Position numbers and translations under genes: made by a program. Under the pieces are notes generated by a model. It saw only the letters and a list, made by a program, of their open reading frames with translations, was not told the DNA's origin and made no database searches. DNA of 48,876 nucleotides from Tritrichomonas foetus (lineage: Eukaryota; Parabasalia; Tritrichomonadida; Tritrichomonadidae). Positions 21,238-31,494 of the stretch are shown here, in pieces. The stretch's first letter is position 1. Each line of letters opens with the position of its first letter. The stretch spans positions 1 to 48,876 of the forward strand of contig MLAK01000885.1 in NCBI GenBank assembly GCA_001839685.1. The letters run 5' to 3'.

Positions 21238-21456
21238 TGAGCTATATTTCCGTATTTATATGGTCTATCACGGAGAATTTAGAACCATATAATTTCTGAA
21301 AAAGTAGAAATTTAAAATATCGGTTTTAAACGCATAGATTATTTTTTGAGGATTTTTTTTGACCATATACATAACTTTTTCACCATAAAACTCAAACAAA
21401 CCTAGTCAAAAAGTTTATACGTTTGTTTTGGGGAAATCGATAAATTTATCAGATTC

Positions 21457-23271
21457 ATGCCTGGACTTCAACTATGCTCAACAATTGGCTTCTCTGGCCG
21501 TGTCCAAGGTGGTCTTGTTGCACATCCAGATGGACGACACATTATTTATCCCCTTGGATCGATTCTCGTCGTGATGATCAAAGGGAAACCAACCACGCAA
21601 AGATTTTTATCAGGTCATACAAGCGAAATTACAGCCGTTGCCGTTTCTCGTACAGGCAAATATATTGCATCTGGCCAGTATTCATCAATTGATCAAGAAA
21701 GTTGCATCATTTTATGGGACTTCGAAACTCTCGAAAAATTGTATGAATGGCCAATGCACAAAGATTCAGTCAAATGCCTTTCATTTTCCAAGACAGATAA
21801 ATACCTCGCTTCACTCGGCGGCGATGATCGAATTGTGATATGGGATGTTTTCCATGGAAAAGGTTTTACTGGATGGCAGGCAACAATCGGGTCGACAGGA
21901 AATTGCTGTGCTGTTGCCTTCTCAAATACGTCGGATACTTCCTTCGTTTCAGGAGGTGATACAAATCTCAGATTTTGGACGATCGACGAGCGAAACGTAA
22001 AAATTCGGGCTGAAAATGCAAAACTCGATGCTGTAAAGCGGATCATTACTTGCATCCGAATGGACGAAAAAGATAATAACGTATTTTGTGGAACAACAAC
22101 GGGTGATGTGCTGAAAGTCGGTTTCGGGCAACAGAAACTGCTTTTGACTGGTCCAAGGAAAATGCTCGGTGAAGGAATTACATCGCTGGAAGTCGCTCCA
22201 TGGGGAGATGTCGTTGTCGGTAGTGGATGTGGGATAGTGGCGGTTTTGGACGATAAAGATTTAAAAGTAATAACATCAACTCAATTAAACGGTCGCGTGA
22301 CATCAACATCAATGGTTGCATCAACAAATGATGAAATTTTGTGTGGAACCAGTGAGAGTGATATTGTTGCAATCAACACAGATAACTTCCGTCCAAAAAT
22401 CCTATCAAAAGGTCACTCTTCTGCTATTAATGATGTTTTCTTTCCTGCTAGAAGTAGTGATTTGTTTACAACATGTAGTGCAGGCGGTTTCCATGTTTGG
22501 AACTCGAGAACTTATCAGGAATTATTACGTGTTGATATCCCACGCTCAGAATGTTATTGTATTGCCGTTCCACCTGATGGAAAAATGATTATAACTGGCT
22601 GGGCAGATGGAAGGATTCGTGGTTATTCCCCACAGACAGGAAAACAACTGTGGATCATTAATGAAGCACATTTGAACGGTGTAACATCAATTGTAACAAA
22701 TGGTGATATTACTATAACAGGTGGAATGACAGGAGATATTTGTATATGGCGAATCGGTCTGAAAAGTCAGCACTTAATTAAAACTCTGAAAGAACATCAC
22801 TTAAAAGTTGCACAAATCAAATTTTCTGATGATGGCTCTGAATTCGTGAGTGCGGCACATGATGGATCATGCATTTTATGGGATACTGACAAACTAACAG
22901 GAAAACAGAGGTTTATGAGTCAAGCATTCTTTAATGGTGCAGACATTCACCAAGAAACAGGAATATTGACAACAGTGTCATCAGATAAAAGAATTGTGTT
23001 TTGGGATAGTTTTAATGCTAATGTGATTCGTGAACTTGACGCATCTTTGAATGCTCAACCGAATTCTATTTGCATTTCACCAGATGGAAGATATTTTGTA
23101 ACAAGTGGAGATGACAAACTTGTGAAGGTTTGGGACTTCCAAGATGGTGAATTAATTGCGGTTGGAAAGGGACACTGTGGCAATATTAAGAAGGCAATCT
23201 TTTCACCAGATCAATCTATAATTGTGTCTATTGGTGCCGAAGGTGGTATTTACATCTGGAAGCTTCAATAA
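21457..23271 (+). CDS. CFAP52: CFAP52 (WDR16) flagellar WD40 protein
   Basis: 604 residues, close to the ~620 of human CFAP52, starting with ATG. The opening IGFSGRVQGGLVAHPDGRHI followed by IIYPLGS is characteristic (CFAP52: LGFNGRVPSGLKVHPD, then IYPLG). At least ten WD-like blades follow in two propellers, with YIASGQYSSI, ILWDFETLEKL, YLASLGGDDRIVIWD, GTTTGDVLKVGFG, FVTSGDDKLVKVWDF and a final IVSIGAEGGIYIWKLQ. CFAP52 is a microtubule inner protein at the doublet seam region of motile axonemes, so this gene supports a flagellated organism. The coding frame is intact with no intron. The stop merges into TAAAA. Confidence 0.95.
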   Translation: MPGLQLCSTIGFSGRVQGGLVAHPDGRHIIYPLGSILVVMIKGKPTTQRFLSGHTSEITAVAVSRTGKYIASGQYSSIDQESCIILWDFETLEKLYEWPMHKDSVKCLSFSKTDKYLASLGGDDRIVIWDVFHGKGFTGWQATIGSTGNCCAVAFSNTSDTSFVSGGDTNLRFWTIDERNVKIRAENAKLDAVKRIITCIRMDEKDNNVFCGTTTGDVLKVGFGQQKLLLTGPRKMLGEGITSLEVAPWGDVVVGSGCGIVAVLDDKDLKVITSTQLNGRVTSTSMVASTNDEILCGTSESDIVAINTDNFRPKILSKGHSSAINDVFFPARSSDLFTTCSAGGFHVWNSRTYQELLRVDIPRSECYCIAVPPDGKMIITGWADGRIRGYSPQTGKQLWIINEAHLNGVTSIVTNGDITITGGMTGDICIWRIGLKSQHLIKTLKEHHLKVAQIKFSDDGSEFVSAAHDGSCILWDTDKLTGKQRFMSQAFFNGADIHQETGILTTVSSDKRIVFWDSFNANVIRELDASLNAQPNSICISPDGRYFVTSGDDKLVKVWDFQDGELIAVGKGHCGNIKKAIFSPDQSIIVSIGAEGGIYIWKLQ

Positions 23272-23484
23272 AAACTTTTTGAATTTTATACAATAGCCAA
23301 TTCTTTTTTAATTTGATGAAGTGTTTCAACATAGCTTTAGTATGGAATAGTTATTTTAAATCCTCTCAATGAAGTAAAGTGATTTGATTGAGGGCTGAGT
23401 GATTTGACACAATTTGATGTCATTTTTTACAAAAGTGATCATTTGAGAGAAAAAGTGAATTGTCAGACAAATTTTCAGAAAATA

Positions 23485-25479
23485 ATGAGCGATTCTACAC
23501 CACTCGATTCAGTCCCAACTACAGGACTTCGTAAGCGGAAGTTAAAGAGAAATTACGTCGAACCACCAGCTGAACAACCTTCAGAGCCCAAACCTGAAGA
23601 AACTCAACCAACTCCAACTCCAGATCCAACACCTCAACCAGCCGCCGTCGAAGCGCCACAAGTTTTGGATAGTGTTCAAAGCGCCGGCCCTCTCAGAAAG
23701 CGGAAAGCAAAAACTTCTTCATCGACAATTTCACCATCAGATTTTTCACCCGATTCATTAACTTCCTCATCCCCCACACCCACAGCTTCAACTCAACCTT
23801 CTCAATTTTCATCATCACCCACGAATTCCACAACTCCGGTCGAAACAAACGAAATCCCAGATATCGATCTCATGGGCGAATCATCACACACACGGTCAAC
23901 TTCAAACGAAAATTTATATTCGACGTCATCGCACGGATCAAGACTAGGACTAGATACTGAACAAGAGCATACTCTAGCATCAAGATATATGAATCCGAAT
24001 TTTGATTTGTCGAGAATCGGAAAACATGAATCAAAACAACTTTTAAATAAATCAGTATCAAAAGAATATGGTGAAAGATTCACCAAAGACATGTCACAGC
24101 GTGAGGAAATCTTCAGAAAAGAATATGTTAAACCGATTGAAAAATCAAATGATATTCAATTGAGTTCAATTTTTTTAATGAAGGAACTAGAAAGTGTTCT
24201 AGCATCCACTGCTCTAGAAATATCTAATAATGCTGAAAAATTTGACCTCTCGAAGTGCCATTTTGAAGACCTTCCACTTGGAAAAACCGAATTTCATCCA
24301 AATTTGAGTGGACTTGCTAGAACATATACAATGACAAGCCAAGAAGCAATCGACTCTTTATCTGGAAAACAAAAGGTATTATCAGTAAATGATTTGAAAA
24401 CTGAACTTGATGCAGCTTTCGTTCCAACTCCGCCAGATATAGAAATTAGAGAGAATGATTTCATAGCTGAAGTGGATAAACTTTTCGATGCATCAAACAA
24501 ACAAATTTCACCAACAGAATTTTTGATTGATTTATCAACAGTGGAATCCATCAAACTTATAGAAAAAATTACTTCATTTTTTGCAATTGGATTAAAAGGA
24601 AAAGCTTCAGGATTTTTCGACAGACTTTATTCACAAATGAATGAAGATTCACGCAATAGAGCAAATATAGTACCTCTTCAAACTGCTCTCATTCAAGCAA
24701 AGACTGGTGTTTCTGATAATTCCAATTTCAAGTATATGGTTAGTGTTGTTTTGAATTTAATACAACAAGCACAATGTTCAGCTTTACTTCGTTATATGTC
24801 TGGATTACTTACATTTAAACTTGATAACTATTTTGGTGATGCTTTTATCTTAGATTCTTATCAGTGTAATCAACTCTCCGAAATTGTCGAAAAAATAGAA
24901 TGCGTACAACTTATTGGAGCATTTCCAAAAGGATCAATACCTAATTCACCATCTGTTCCCGGAGATCGTTACGCTTTACGAATCTCATCATCAGTTGAAA
25001 ATTATTTGAAACAGACTCGAAATTGGCTCTTACAAGGAGTTGAAGTGAATCAGGAACATATTAATCCACTGACCGACATATTGAAACTTTTTACCAAATC
25101 ATTTTTAGCTCAAAAGAATGGAAGCATTTTAGGAATTGATGCACTTTTAGAAATTTTTGAGTCAATATCAACACTAACTATCGATCATCCAGCTCACAAA
25201 AAATTTGTATCTATTGTTCAGAATAAAGAAATTGTAAAACTTTGGGATAATCGATCAAAAGTTTGGACGATCGTCACAAATTGTCTAAATTCCAAAATTT
25301 TACCCTATGTCATCCTGTTTGGAATTAGTATACCTCAGACAAAAACAACGATGAATCCTGCATATTTTAGAGATCCAATAGTTTGCCTAAAGATTGCATA
25401 TGCCCTGCTCCCAATGAAATACCCGAATTTTAATGTTGGATATGAGTCAATCAAGCATAAAGTTGCTTCTTTAGAATGA
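23485..25479 (+). CDS. Uncharacterised protein with Pro/Ser-rich N-terminus and helical C-terminal half
   Basis: The open frame runs back to a TTG at 23404; the first ATG is at 23485, giving 664 residues. The N-terminal ~180 residues are rich in P, S, T and probably disordered. They contain a duplicated short motif: LDSVPTTGLRKRKLK at residues 7-21 and LDSVQSAGPLRKRKAK at 61-76. From about residue 200 the protein becomes helical and globular, with hydrophobic stretches such as YMVSVVLNLIQQAQCSALLRY and PYVILFGISIPQ. This half is loosely reminiscent of all-helical adaptor domains such as RUN, but I cannot assign a family. The basic repeats could be nuclear-localisation or partner-binding motifs. 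No catalytic signature is visible. Confidence 0.7.
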   Translation: MSDSTPLDSVPTTGLRKRKLKRNYVEPPAEQPSEPKPEETQPTPTPDPTPQPAAVEAPQVLDSVQSAGPLRKRKAKTSSSTISPSDFSPDSLTSSSPTPTASTQPSQFSSSPTNSTTPVETNEIPDIDLMGESSHTRSTSNENLYSTSSHGSRLGLDTEQEHTLASRYMNPNFDLSRIGKHESKQLLNKSVSKEYGERFTKDMSQREEIFRKEYVKPIEKSNDIQLSSIFLMKELESVLASTALEISNNAEKFDLSKCHFEDLPLGKTEFHPNLSGLARTYTMTSQEAIDSLSGKQKVLSVNDLKTELDAAFVPTPPDIEIRENDFIAEVDKLFDASNKQISPTEFLIDLSTVESIKLIEKITSFFAIGLKGKASGFFDRLYSQMNEDSRNRANIVPLQTALIQAKTGVSDNSNFKYMVSVVLNLIQQAQCSALLRYMSGLLTFKLDNYFGDAFILDSYQCNQLSEIVEKIECVQLIGAFPKGSIPNSPSVPGDRYALRISSSVENYLKQTRNWLLQGVEVNQEHINPLTDILKLFTKSFLAQKNGSILGIDALLEIFESISTLTIDHPAHKKFVSIVQNKEIVKLWDNRSKVWTIVTNCLNSKILPYVILFGISIPQTKTTMNPAYFRDPIVCLKIAYALLPMKYPNFNVGYESIKHKVASLE

Positions 25480-25937
25480 AATTAAAACCAGAATGGAAAT
25501 GGAAATTTTATTTTGAATTAAATAAAAATTTTTTTGTTGCTTCTTTTTTGATTTTTCTATTTTGTTGTTTCTTGAGTTCTTCCCTACGATTTGATTATTT
25601 TACAAAAAAAAAAAAAACTAGTTTCCATCATCATCAACTATTAAAATATCCTAAAGACACATTTTTTCTTCAAAAACATTCTCTTGGTATTTTGGCCCAA
25701 ACATCCCAGCATTTTTATTTACTGCTTAATTAGATGAATCCTACAAATTGGAGATCCAAGACAATTCGATATACATAATCATAAAAAATTATTGCTTTTA
25801 TCATTGGAATATCTAATTTTACTCGGAATCACATTATCCATTACAGTTGGAGGTTAGAAATAATAAAAATAATAATATTTTTTTTTTATGCAGAAATAAG
25901 TTTTATTTTTTAAAAAAAGTGACACATAATAATCCCA
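25480..25937. other. Convergent 3' spacer with homopolymer tracts
   Basis: Lies between the 3' ends of a plus-strand and a minus-strand gene. It contains an A run near 25605-25617, a T run near 25878-25886 and no supported gene. An 85-codon open frame overlapping the upstream stop is AT-driven and not accepted. Confidence 0.5.
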
Positions 25938-26270
25938 TTAAGCAACTTTGACATATCCTTGCGACATTTTCCAGTATCCGATGAGAGTAGTGACAAGAAC
26001 GACCACAATGCTGACACCAAGCTGTGAAAACTGGCCTTTCTTGCTGCGGTTGATAAATAGCGAAATAAGAACGAACCAAGCAACCCAATTCAAGATTGGA
26101 GATCCATTCATCATGCCCATAGCAGAAAATGATGTGATGAACATTGAAATGGATTCACCAAAATCTTGGATAGGTGGCTTGGGATGGTTTTCATAAGGTC
26201 GTGCGGCCTCAACACTGATTTCTGGAACGAATTCTTTCTTTGGCTGTTTGGTGGCTGCAACCTTACTCAT
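25938..26270 (-). CDS. Asterix-like ER membrane protein (PAT complex subunit, WDR83OS/UPF0139 family)
   Basis: The frame opens at TTG 26288; the first ATG at 26268-26270 gives 110 residues, close to the ~106 of human Asterix. After a basic, Pro-rich N-terminus come three likely membrane helices. The order matches the family: ISMFITSFSAMGMMNG, then NWVAWFVLISLFINRSKK (compare WCAWVAVYCSFISFANSR), then a third helix GVSIVVVLVTTLIGYW. Asterix works with CCDC47 as an intramembrane chaperone beside the Sec61 translocon, shielding hydrophilic transmembrane segments of multi-pass proteins. Identification rests on pattern and topology and is fairly strong for so small a protein. Confidence 0.78.
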   Translation of the reverse strand: MSKVAATKQPKKEFVPEISVEAARPYENHPKPPIQDFGESISMFITSFSAMGMMNGSPILNWVAWFVLISLFINRSKKGQFSQLGVSIVVVLVTTLIGYWKMSQGYVKVA

Positions 26271-26773
26271 TTTAGTCACTTTTTTCAAATGGTAAAATAT
26301 TTAACCAATATATTTTCACTGTTGATTTGGCCAATACTGGTTTTCAATTTTATTTGTGCCCACAGATAAAATGTTGGCTAAAAAAGAATTTGGGCTAAAA
26401 ACGAACTAATTTCATAATCTCTATTTTTAAATCATGGTGAGAACTTTCCAGGCTCACAGACTTCAAGAAATTTTATTCAAAATTTATATGTTTTTTGGAA
26501 CAAATTTTTGAATACTATTTTGAAAAAGTGGCCTGGCGAGAATTACTATTTAATTTGTCGTACATCACTTTTGGAGTAGAAGTCTCTTTCAATTTTTGAC
26601 TAAAAGAGAATTAGCATTTTGAATTTCAAACGGCAAATTTCAACACGAATATTAGTATGCACATTCAAAAAGTTAAGTTTTCTTAAAATTTTGTGAACTC
26701 AGGCAAAATGGTGTCGTTATTCAACATTTTCAATACTTCATATCATTATTTTCTCCGGAAGATTTAATAACTG
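26271..26773. other. Divergent spacer between Asterix-like gene and GC-rich orphan gene
   Basis: Both promoters must lie here, but no close initiator match stands out. AT-rich, with no supported gene. Confidence 0.45.
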
Positions 26774-27472
26774 ATGCATCATAACAACACGTCTTTGGAC
26801 TCCTGCCAACCAAATGATGGTGGTGGTCTCAGCGATATCGATGAAGAAGATATGTACTTCGACAACGACTATTTTACCTTTTTTGAAGAAGATCATGATT
26901 CAACATATCAGCAAGAGCTGAACGACGCTGTAGACTTCTTTCTCCAAGAAAATCCGAGCAATCCACTTCCTGATGTAAGTGGGACAACAAGTTCACCAGA
27001 AACGTCTCCTGAAGAGCCTTTCATTTCCGTTGATCAAAATCCTTCTTCTCCAATGACAGTATTTCCTACGCAGACTCAAGTAGAAGTCTCCGAGGACAGA
27101 AACGTGCAAGGGTGCCTTGACGCCCAACAAGCTCGAATCTGTCCAAGGGTTCCAATCTACAACAGGCTCTGCGAAATATTGTCACAGAAGAACGTCTCAA
27201 GGCCTTTGATCATCCAGATCATGAAGGACTTACAGGAGACCTTCCGTGTTCCTTTCAAATTCAGCAGAGATGAAAAGCGGAAGAAGGCTGATCTTGTCAA
27301 GGCACTTGACAGGTACAGCGCCGAGCTTTCCATTCTGCTGAGCACTCCGTGCGCGCAGAGTTACATCGTGCAAGCGGGAATGAAATACTTGTCGAGGGGC
27401 AAGACCAAGGCCATCAAGCCACGCTTGATTCAAGCGTTTGGGAAATTCGAGAGGCTCATAGCCCCAACCTAA
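26774..27472 (+). CDS. Uncharacterised GC-rich gene, acidic N-terminus and basic helical C-terminus
   Basis: 232 residues from an ATG. Residues 1-60 are strongly acidic with many aromatic residues (GGGLSDIDEEDMYF, FTFFEEDHD). Residues 60-115 are Pro/Ser/Thr-rich. Residues ~120-232 are helical and increasingly basic (KFSRDEKRKKADLVKALDRY, YLSRGKTKAIKPRLIQAFGK). Acidic activator plus basic helical domain would fit a transcription or chromatin factor, but this is a guess and no family is recognised. The whole frame is visibly richer in G and C, with more C/G-ending codons, than the AT-rich flanks and most neighbours, which may mean high expression or a different origin. The stop is TAAA. Confidence 0.7.
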   Translation: MHHNNTSLDSCQPNDGGGLSDIDEEDMYFDNDYFTFFEEDHDSTYQQELNDAVDFFLQENPSNPLPDVSGTTSSPETSPEEPFISVDQNPSSPMTVFPTQTQVEVSEDRNVQGCLDAQQARICPRVPIYNRLCEILSQKNVSRPLIIQIMKDLQETFRVPFKFSRDEKRKKADLVKALDRYSAELSILLSTPCAQSYIVQAGMKYLSRGKTKAIKPRLIQAFGKFERLIAPT

Positions 27473-27992
27473 AAGTAAAAAAAAATACTAAAATTTCTCA
27501 CATTTTAATTGCATCTATATACTTAGGATTCATTATGTGTTGCTTGTGTACGAACAGTCTCTTAAAAATACGTTTTTTTCTGGTAATAATTAAATCAAAA
27601 TAGTGTTTTGGGCTCTTCTTCATGGAAGTGAAGGAAAGCCATTCCAGTACGTTTTTGATGTATTAGAGATTATTCATGTTCGTTTGATTTGAACAAAATG
27701 TATGAATAGATTCATCATCAATTTGATTGGAAGTAAAAACTTCCATATTTATCTTCTTGGTCAGATTTTTAGTTTCCTCACAAAACTAGGTCATCCCATG
27801 AAATTTCAAAAGAATCACAGTTAAAAATCTAATTCGTGATTTTTGAATCTGAGAATAATCCATTATTCCTAGACTTTTGTAGATGAAATCAAAATTCATA
27901 AGTAATTTAAAGAATCTGCATTACGTCTATAAAATCAAAGATAGATATGGCTCAATAGCAAATTTATTCTAAAAATGATGAAAGGTTTTTAA
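27473..27992. other. Convergent 3' spacer
   Basis: AT-rich spacer between the GC-rich orphan gene and the Myb gene, which point toward each other. Composition drops sharply right after the orphan gene's stop. No gene or RNA feature seen. Confidence 0.55.
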
Positions 27993-28742
27993 TTAGAAAA
28001 ACCATTCACTGATATCAATTTGTGGAATATCTATCGATAGCTTCAGATCATCATCGAACAAGTGATAATCTTGGAAAATTGGATAATCAATTTCTTCAAA
28101 AGCTTTCATGACTCTTTCTTGAACCAGTTTTTCTTCAATAAATTGAGGAAGTGTTTTTTCGCTTTTTTGGTAATGCCTTTGCATTTTTTGCCATTGATTT
28201 TTAATGTTGATCAATGATTGCTTTGGGAAAAAGGCGTTGATTGTTGTCCACGTTGTTCCATATGTTTCGACCAAATCTAGGAGCATTCTTTCGGATTTTT
28301 CATCCCATTCGGAATTCGAAATTGAAGGATCCAAGTAGAAGATGTATCGTTCTCTGATTTGTCGGGGGAGAAGGTGCGGCATTTGTTCACTGATCGCTTT
28401 CCAGTTTTTACCATACTCTTTAACGTAGCGCTTGATTTCCTTGTCTTCTTCTTCTGTGAACTTATGTCTTTTTTGTTTGATTGGCTTTTTAGCGGTTTTT
28501 ATCGTCTTTTTTTCTTTCTTGGGTTTTTCGCCTTGTGATGGAGATACAACAACAATCATGTTTGAATCTTTCTTTAAATGAGCATTGGAGCCATTATTAT
28601 GATTTGGGGTGATTGTAACAGTATGATGCTGAACATTATTCGCTCTTGTTGTACCTTTGATGGGACTCTTCTGTACCAAAGTGAGATGCTTCTCATCAAT
28701 CTTACCATTGGATGCGAGTGGGATATATGGGAATTGGAACAT
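27993..28742 (-). CDS. Myb-like DNA-binding protein (two-repeat, R2R3 type)
   Basis: The frame reaches TTG 28775, but the ATG at 28740-28742 lies 12 bases after a close initiator match and is the likely start (249 residues). A basic linker (KKEKKTIKTAKKPIKQKRHK, ~80-100) leads into two SANT/Myb repeats. The first is KFTEEEDKEIKRYVKEYGKNWKAISEQM with LPRQIRERY; the second is EWDEKSERMLLDLVETYGTTWTTINAFF with SLINIKNQW. The spaced tryptophans of canonical Myb are only partly kept, the first helix having F in place of W, as is common in trichomonad Mybs. Such proteins bind promoter elements in trichomonads, including initiator- or Myb-recognition sites; the targets here are unknown. The C-terminus is acidic. 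Confidence 0.85.
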   Translation of the reverse strand: MFQFPYIPLASNGKIDEKHLTLVQKSPIKGTTRANNVQHHTVTITPNHNNGSNAHLKKDSNMIVVVSPSQGEKPKKEKKTIKTAKKPIKQKRHKFTEEEDKEIKRYVKEYGKNWKAISEQMPHLLPRQIRERYIFYLDPSISNSEWDEKSERMLLDLVETYGTTWTTINAFFPKQSLINIKNQWQKMQRHYQKSEKTLPQFIEEKLVQERVMKAFEEIDYPIFQDYHLFDDDLKLSIDIPQIDISEWFF

Positions 28743-28754
28743 TAATAAAAGTGA
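28743..28754 (-). promoter_or_regulatory. Initiator-like motif of the Myb gene
   Basis: On the minus strand the ATG is immediately preceded by TCACTTTTATTA, a near match to the trichomonad initiator consensus TCAYTWYTCATTA. The short distance to ATG fits the very short 5' leaders known in this group. Confidence 0.6.
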
Positions 28755-30128
28755 TGTGATTTCGGCAGAATCCAATTTTAAACAGCCTCATCTCATTTCT
28801 TAGAATTATGGCTGAGTATTGAAAATTGAATAGTAAACGTCAAGTCGTCATTCAGAAGAATTTCACGCTGTTATTGGGGTTCTCAATGAAAAAAAATATT
28901 TATGAGTTTATTTCGAATGTTAAAAAATGATATGATAGATAATATTTGGTTTTAGAGCATTAAAATTATTTATTTCATAAGATAATTCCATTTTAATTAT
29001 TATAATACAATTTCGGAATATGTCTTATTCATCTCAATTTATTCTATAACTCAGATAAAATGATTCAAATATATTCAAATAGAAAAATGATAGATTGATT
29101 GAATTTTTGAAAGTAATGAATCATTTGGCATTGAATCAATTTTATTTTTGTTTACCTCTAACCAAAGGCATTTGGCTCGACAAAAAAATGAAAAAACAAA
29201 ACGGACATTTCATTGTACTTCATTTCCCACAATTTTTGTTAAAGTTTTTTCCCCAGAATATGATATTTTGATACATATTTACATTTTTAGATTCTTATTT
29301 TTTGAATATAATATCTGAAAATATTGAGAATGACTGCAAAAATGAAAATTTTGAATCAGCATGACGCAACATTAATTTTGGTGAACTACCTTGATGCCTC
29401 CTGACTTTAACATTTGAAAGCTAATATTAAATCCATCATTTTTTTTCAATTTTTGGAGGCCTGGACTTACTCAGGTTTGTTAAGTCAACAAAAAAAATAT
29501 GACAATTTTTTGATTGACTAAAGAAATTTTTGAATAGATTAATCTATTGATTGGAGATACAATGTCCAAAACTCATAGAATAAGATCGATACTCTTTCAC
29601 TTATTATCAGAAGATATAATTCCCAATTTCCACCTCTAAATTTCGATTTCTCATAAATTTTGTTTCATCTAATGGTTTTTTTTGTCTCCACGAAAAAATG
29701 CACATTTGTTATTAATTTTTCTTAATTTGGTCATATCACATTATTGAGTTTTGGTGTCAAATTTTCTCCGTGAAATCGATTAGATTAAAGCTTGAAACCA
29801 TTTTATCTTCTTTTCAACCGGTGAATTTTTATATCACCTTTATATCGAATAATTATTTCATAAAGCGGATGTTTTCTCGTATCACATCGAAATGGCAAGA
29901 ATTCAATTTTTGATTGTTTTGACACTGGAAAAAAATACTTTTTATTAAAAATACAGATTAAATATACCTCCGCAATTCAAGTCATCATTACCGACCAAAC
30001 TTGAAAAATTCGTTTTCTCGGGTTCTACCAATAATGGTCAATTCTGAAGGTGAATTAGAAATTTTTGACTTAAGTTTTGATCGTCATGTAGAAGAGTCTA
30101 AAATTACATAAATCAGAAATTTAAATTA
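28755..30128. other. Long AT-rich region without a recognisable gene
   Basis: Nearly 1.4 kb upstream of the Myb gene and downstream of IFT22. No credible open frame, no tRNA, snRNA or repeat array seen. Confidence 0.55.
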
Positions 30129-30764
30129 TTATTCCTCATTTACTTCGTCATTTTGTTCAACGTTTTCATCTTCTTGCTTCTTGGCACGAGCCTTCTTCGC
30201 AGGAGCCTCTCCAATCAATCTTTTTTCTTCTTCTTCAATTCTTTTCATCTTCTGCTGGTAAACGGACGCCAAAAATTCCGCAAAATTTTCTGTGAAATCA
30301 TCTAAGCCTTCTGAAACGTTAGTTAACACAATTTTTGTTCCTTCTAAATATTTAGGAATTTTTGCTCGTGTTGGCTTTCCTTCTGACTCTCCGATTTTAT
30401 TAGCGACGATTACGACTTGTTTCGGGTTTAATTTCGAAGCGAATGATTTACAATATGATTCTGCAGCACGTCCTGCATTTTTATCGTGAGCGTTGTAAAC
30501 GAGAACACATCCATCTGCATCTTTCGCAATTGCTGGCCAGCACATTTGATATTTTTCATCACCACTCGTGTCCCAAAGCTGAACAGATATGTTTGTGCGT
30601 AAGCCGGAAACTTCAACTTCTGTAACGAATTCTAATATTCTGAGTGCGATAGTTGGTTTGGTATTTCCTTGAAAGCCTTTGCTTGCCATGGAGAGGATGT
30701 CGGCCATCTCCGTTTTCCCGGATTTGGGTGGACCTACAACAATCACTTTGAGATCTGTTTGCAT
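30129..30764 (-). CDS. IFT22: Intraflagellar transport protein IFT22 (RABL5-like small GTPase)
   Basis: 211 residues from ATG. The GTPase fold opens with KVIVVGPPKSGKTEMAD; the P-loop is Gly11-Thr18. LWDTSGDEK provides the switch II region, followed by CWPAIAKDADGCVLVYNA, which matches the IFT22 pattern CWPALMKDAHGVVIVFNA. RILEF in the switch I area is also shared with IFT22. The guanine-specificity motif is degenerate (NKIG instead of NKxD). A charged C-terminal extension of about 35 residues, with no prenylation cysteine, follows the domain. IFT22 is a peripheral subunit of the IFT-B complex that carries cargo along the flagellum; it fits with CFAP52 nearby. Confidence 0.88.
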   Translation of the reverse strand: MQTDLKVIVVGPPKSGKTEMADILSMASKGFQGNTKPTIALRILEFVTEVEVSGLRTNISVQLWDTSGDEKYQMCWPAIAKDADGCVLVYNAHDKNAGRAAESYCKSFASKLNPKQVVIVANKIGESEGKPTRAKIPKYLEGTKIVLTNVSEGLDDFTENFAEFLASVYQQKMKRIEEEEKRLIGEAPAKKARAKKQEDENVEQNDEVNEE

Positions 30765-31494
30765 TCGAGGAATTCCACCAAGTTAAAAAATTAAACGTAA
30801 GCAATTTTCTTTCAGGTCATATTTTTAATTCAAAAAGTTGGCGAATAAATATTTTCTTTGAAAAGTGAATTAAATCAATATTCAATGTTTTTTGCATCAA
30901 TTCACAGTCGAAATGAAGCCTCATTTCACATACAAATTCTTAATTTTCTTTTCCATAGTTAATTTGAAGTGAATTTATCGATATATTTGATTGTTAACAT
31001 CAAAAATAGAAAATTATCTGATTTATCGTGAAAGACTCCAGTTGTCTCAATTTATAAAATACCAAATTTATTTTCGAAAATAATTATTTTTTAGTGATAG
31101 AAAATTTTTAACATTAGTCTTTTCCGAAATAAAACCTTAAGCACCATCTCACTTTTCACCATAGATTATAATCCTATTCTTAAGCTATTCTCGAGTGATT
31201 AATCGAAAAAAAAGTAACTGCAGTTGATATTGGTGTAAACATAATTATTATAGTAATATTTCTCCAACTTTATTGAATTATTTATCCTATTTTCAGATTA
31301 TATCTGCCAATTAAACTTACAGTAATTAAAAGTATTTGGTAAAGAAACGACAAATTACATTAAAAGAAGTAAATTGATCACATGAAAGAATTGATAAGTA
31401 AAATCGAAAAATGAAAAGAAACTTTAGTGTATAGCTTTATTTAAAAACATTTATTGCATATTAAATCACACATTAGTAATTTTGTTTTGATTAA
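30765..31494. other. AT-rich spacer upstream of IFT22
   Basis: No gene supported. The left end is the IFT22 5' flank, where no good initiator match is visible; the right end is the 3' flank of a minus-strand membrane protein gene. Confidence 0.5.

Noticed and set aside
25476..25733. 85-codon plus frame overlapping the end of the Pro/Ser-rich gene
   Set aside because: Overlaps the upstream stop, runs through poly(A)/T sequence, and has no protein-like pattern.
21457..30764. A flagellar gene cluster formed by CFAP52 and IFT22
   Set aside because: They are 7 kb apart, on opposite strands, and separated by unrelated genes; adjacency looks incidental.
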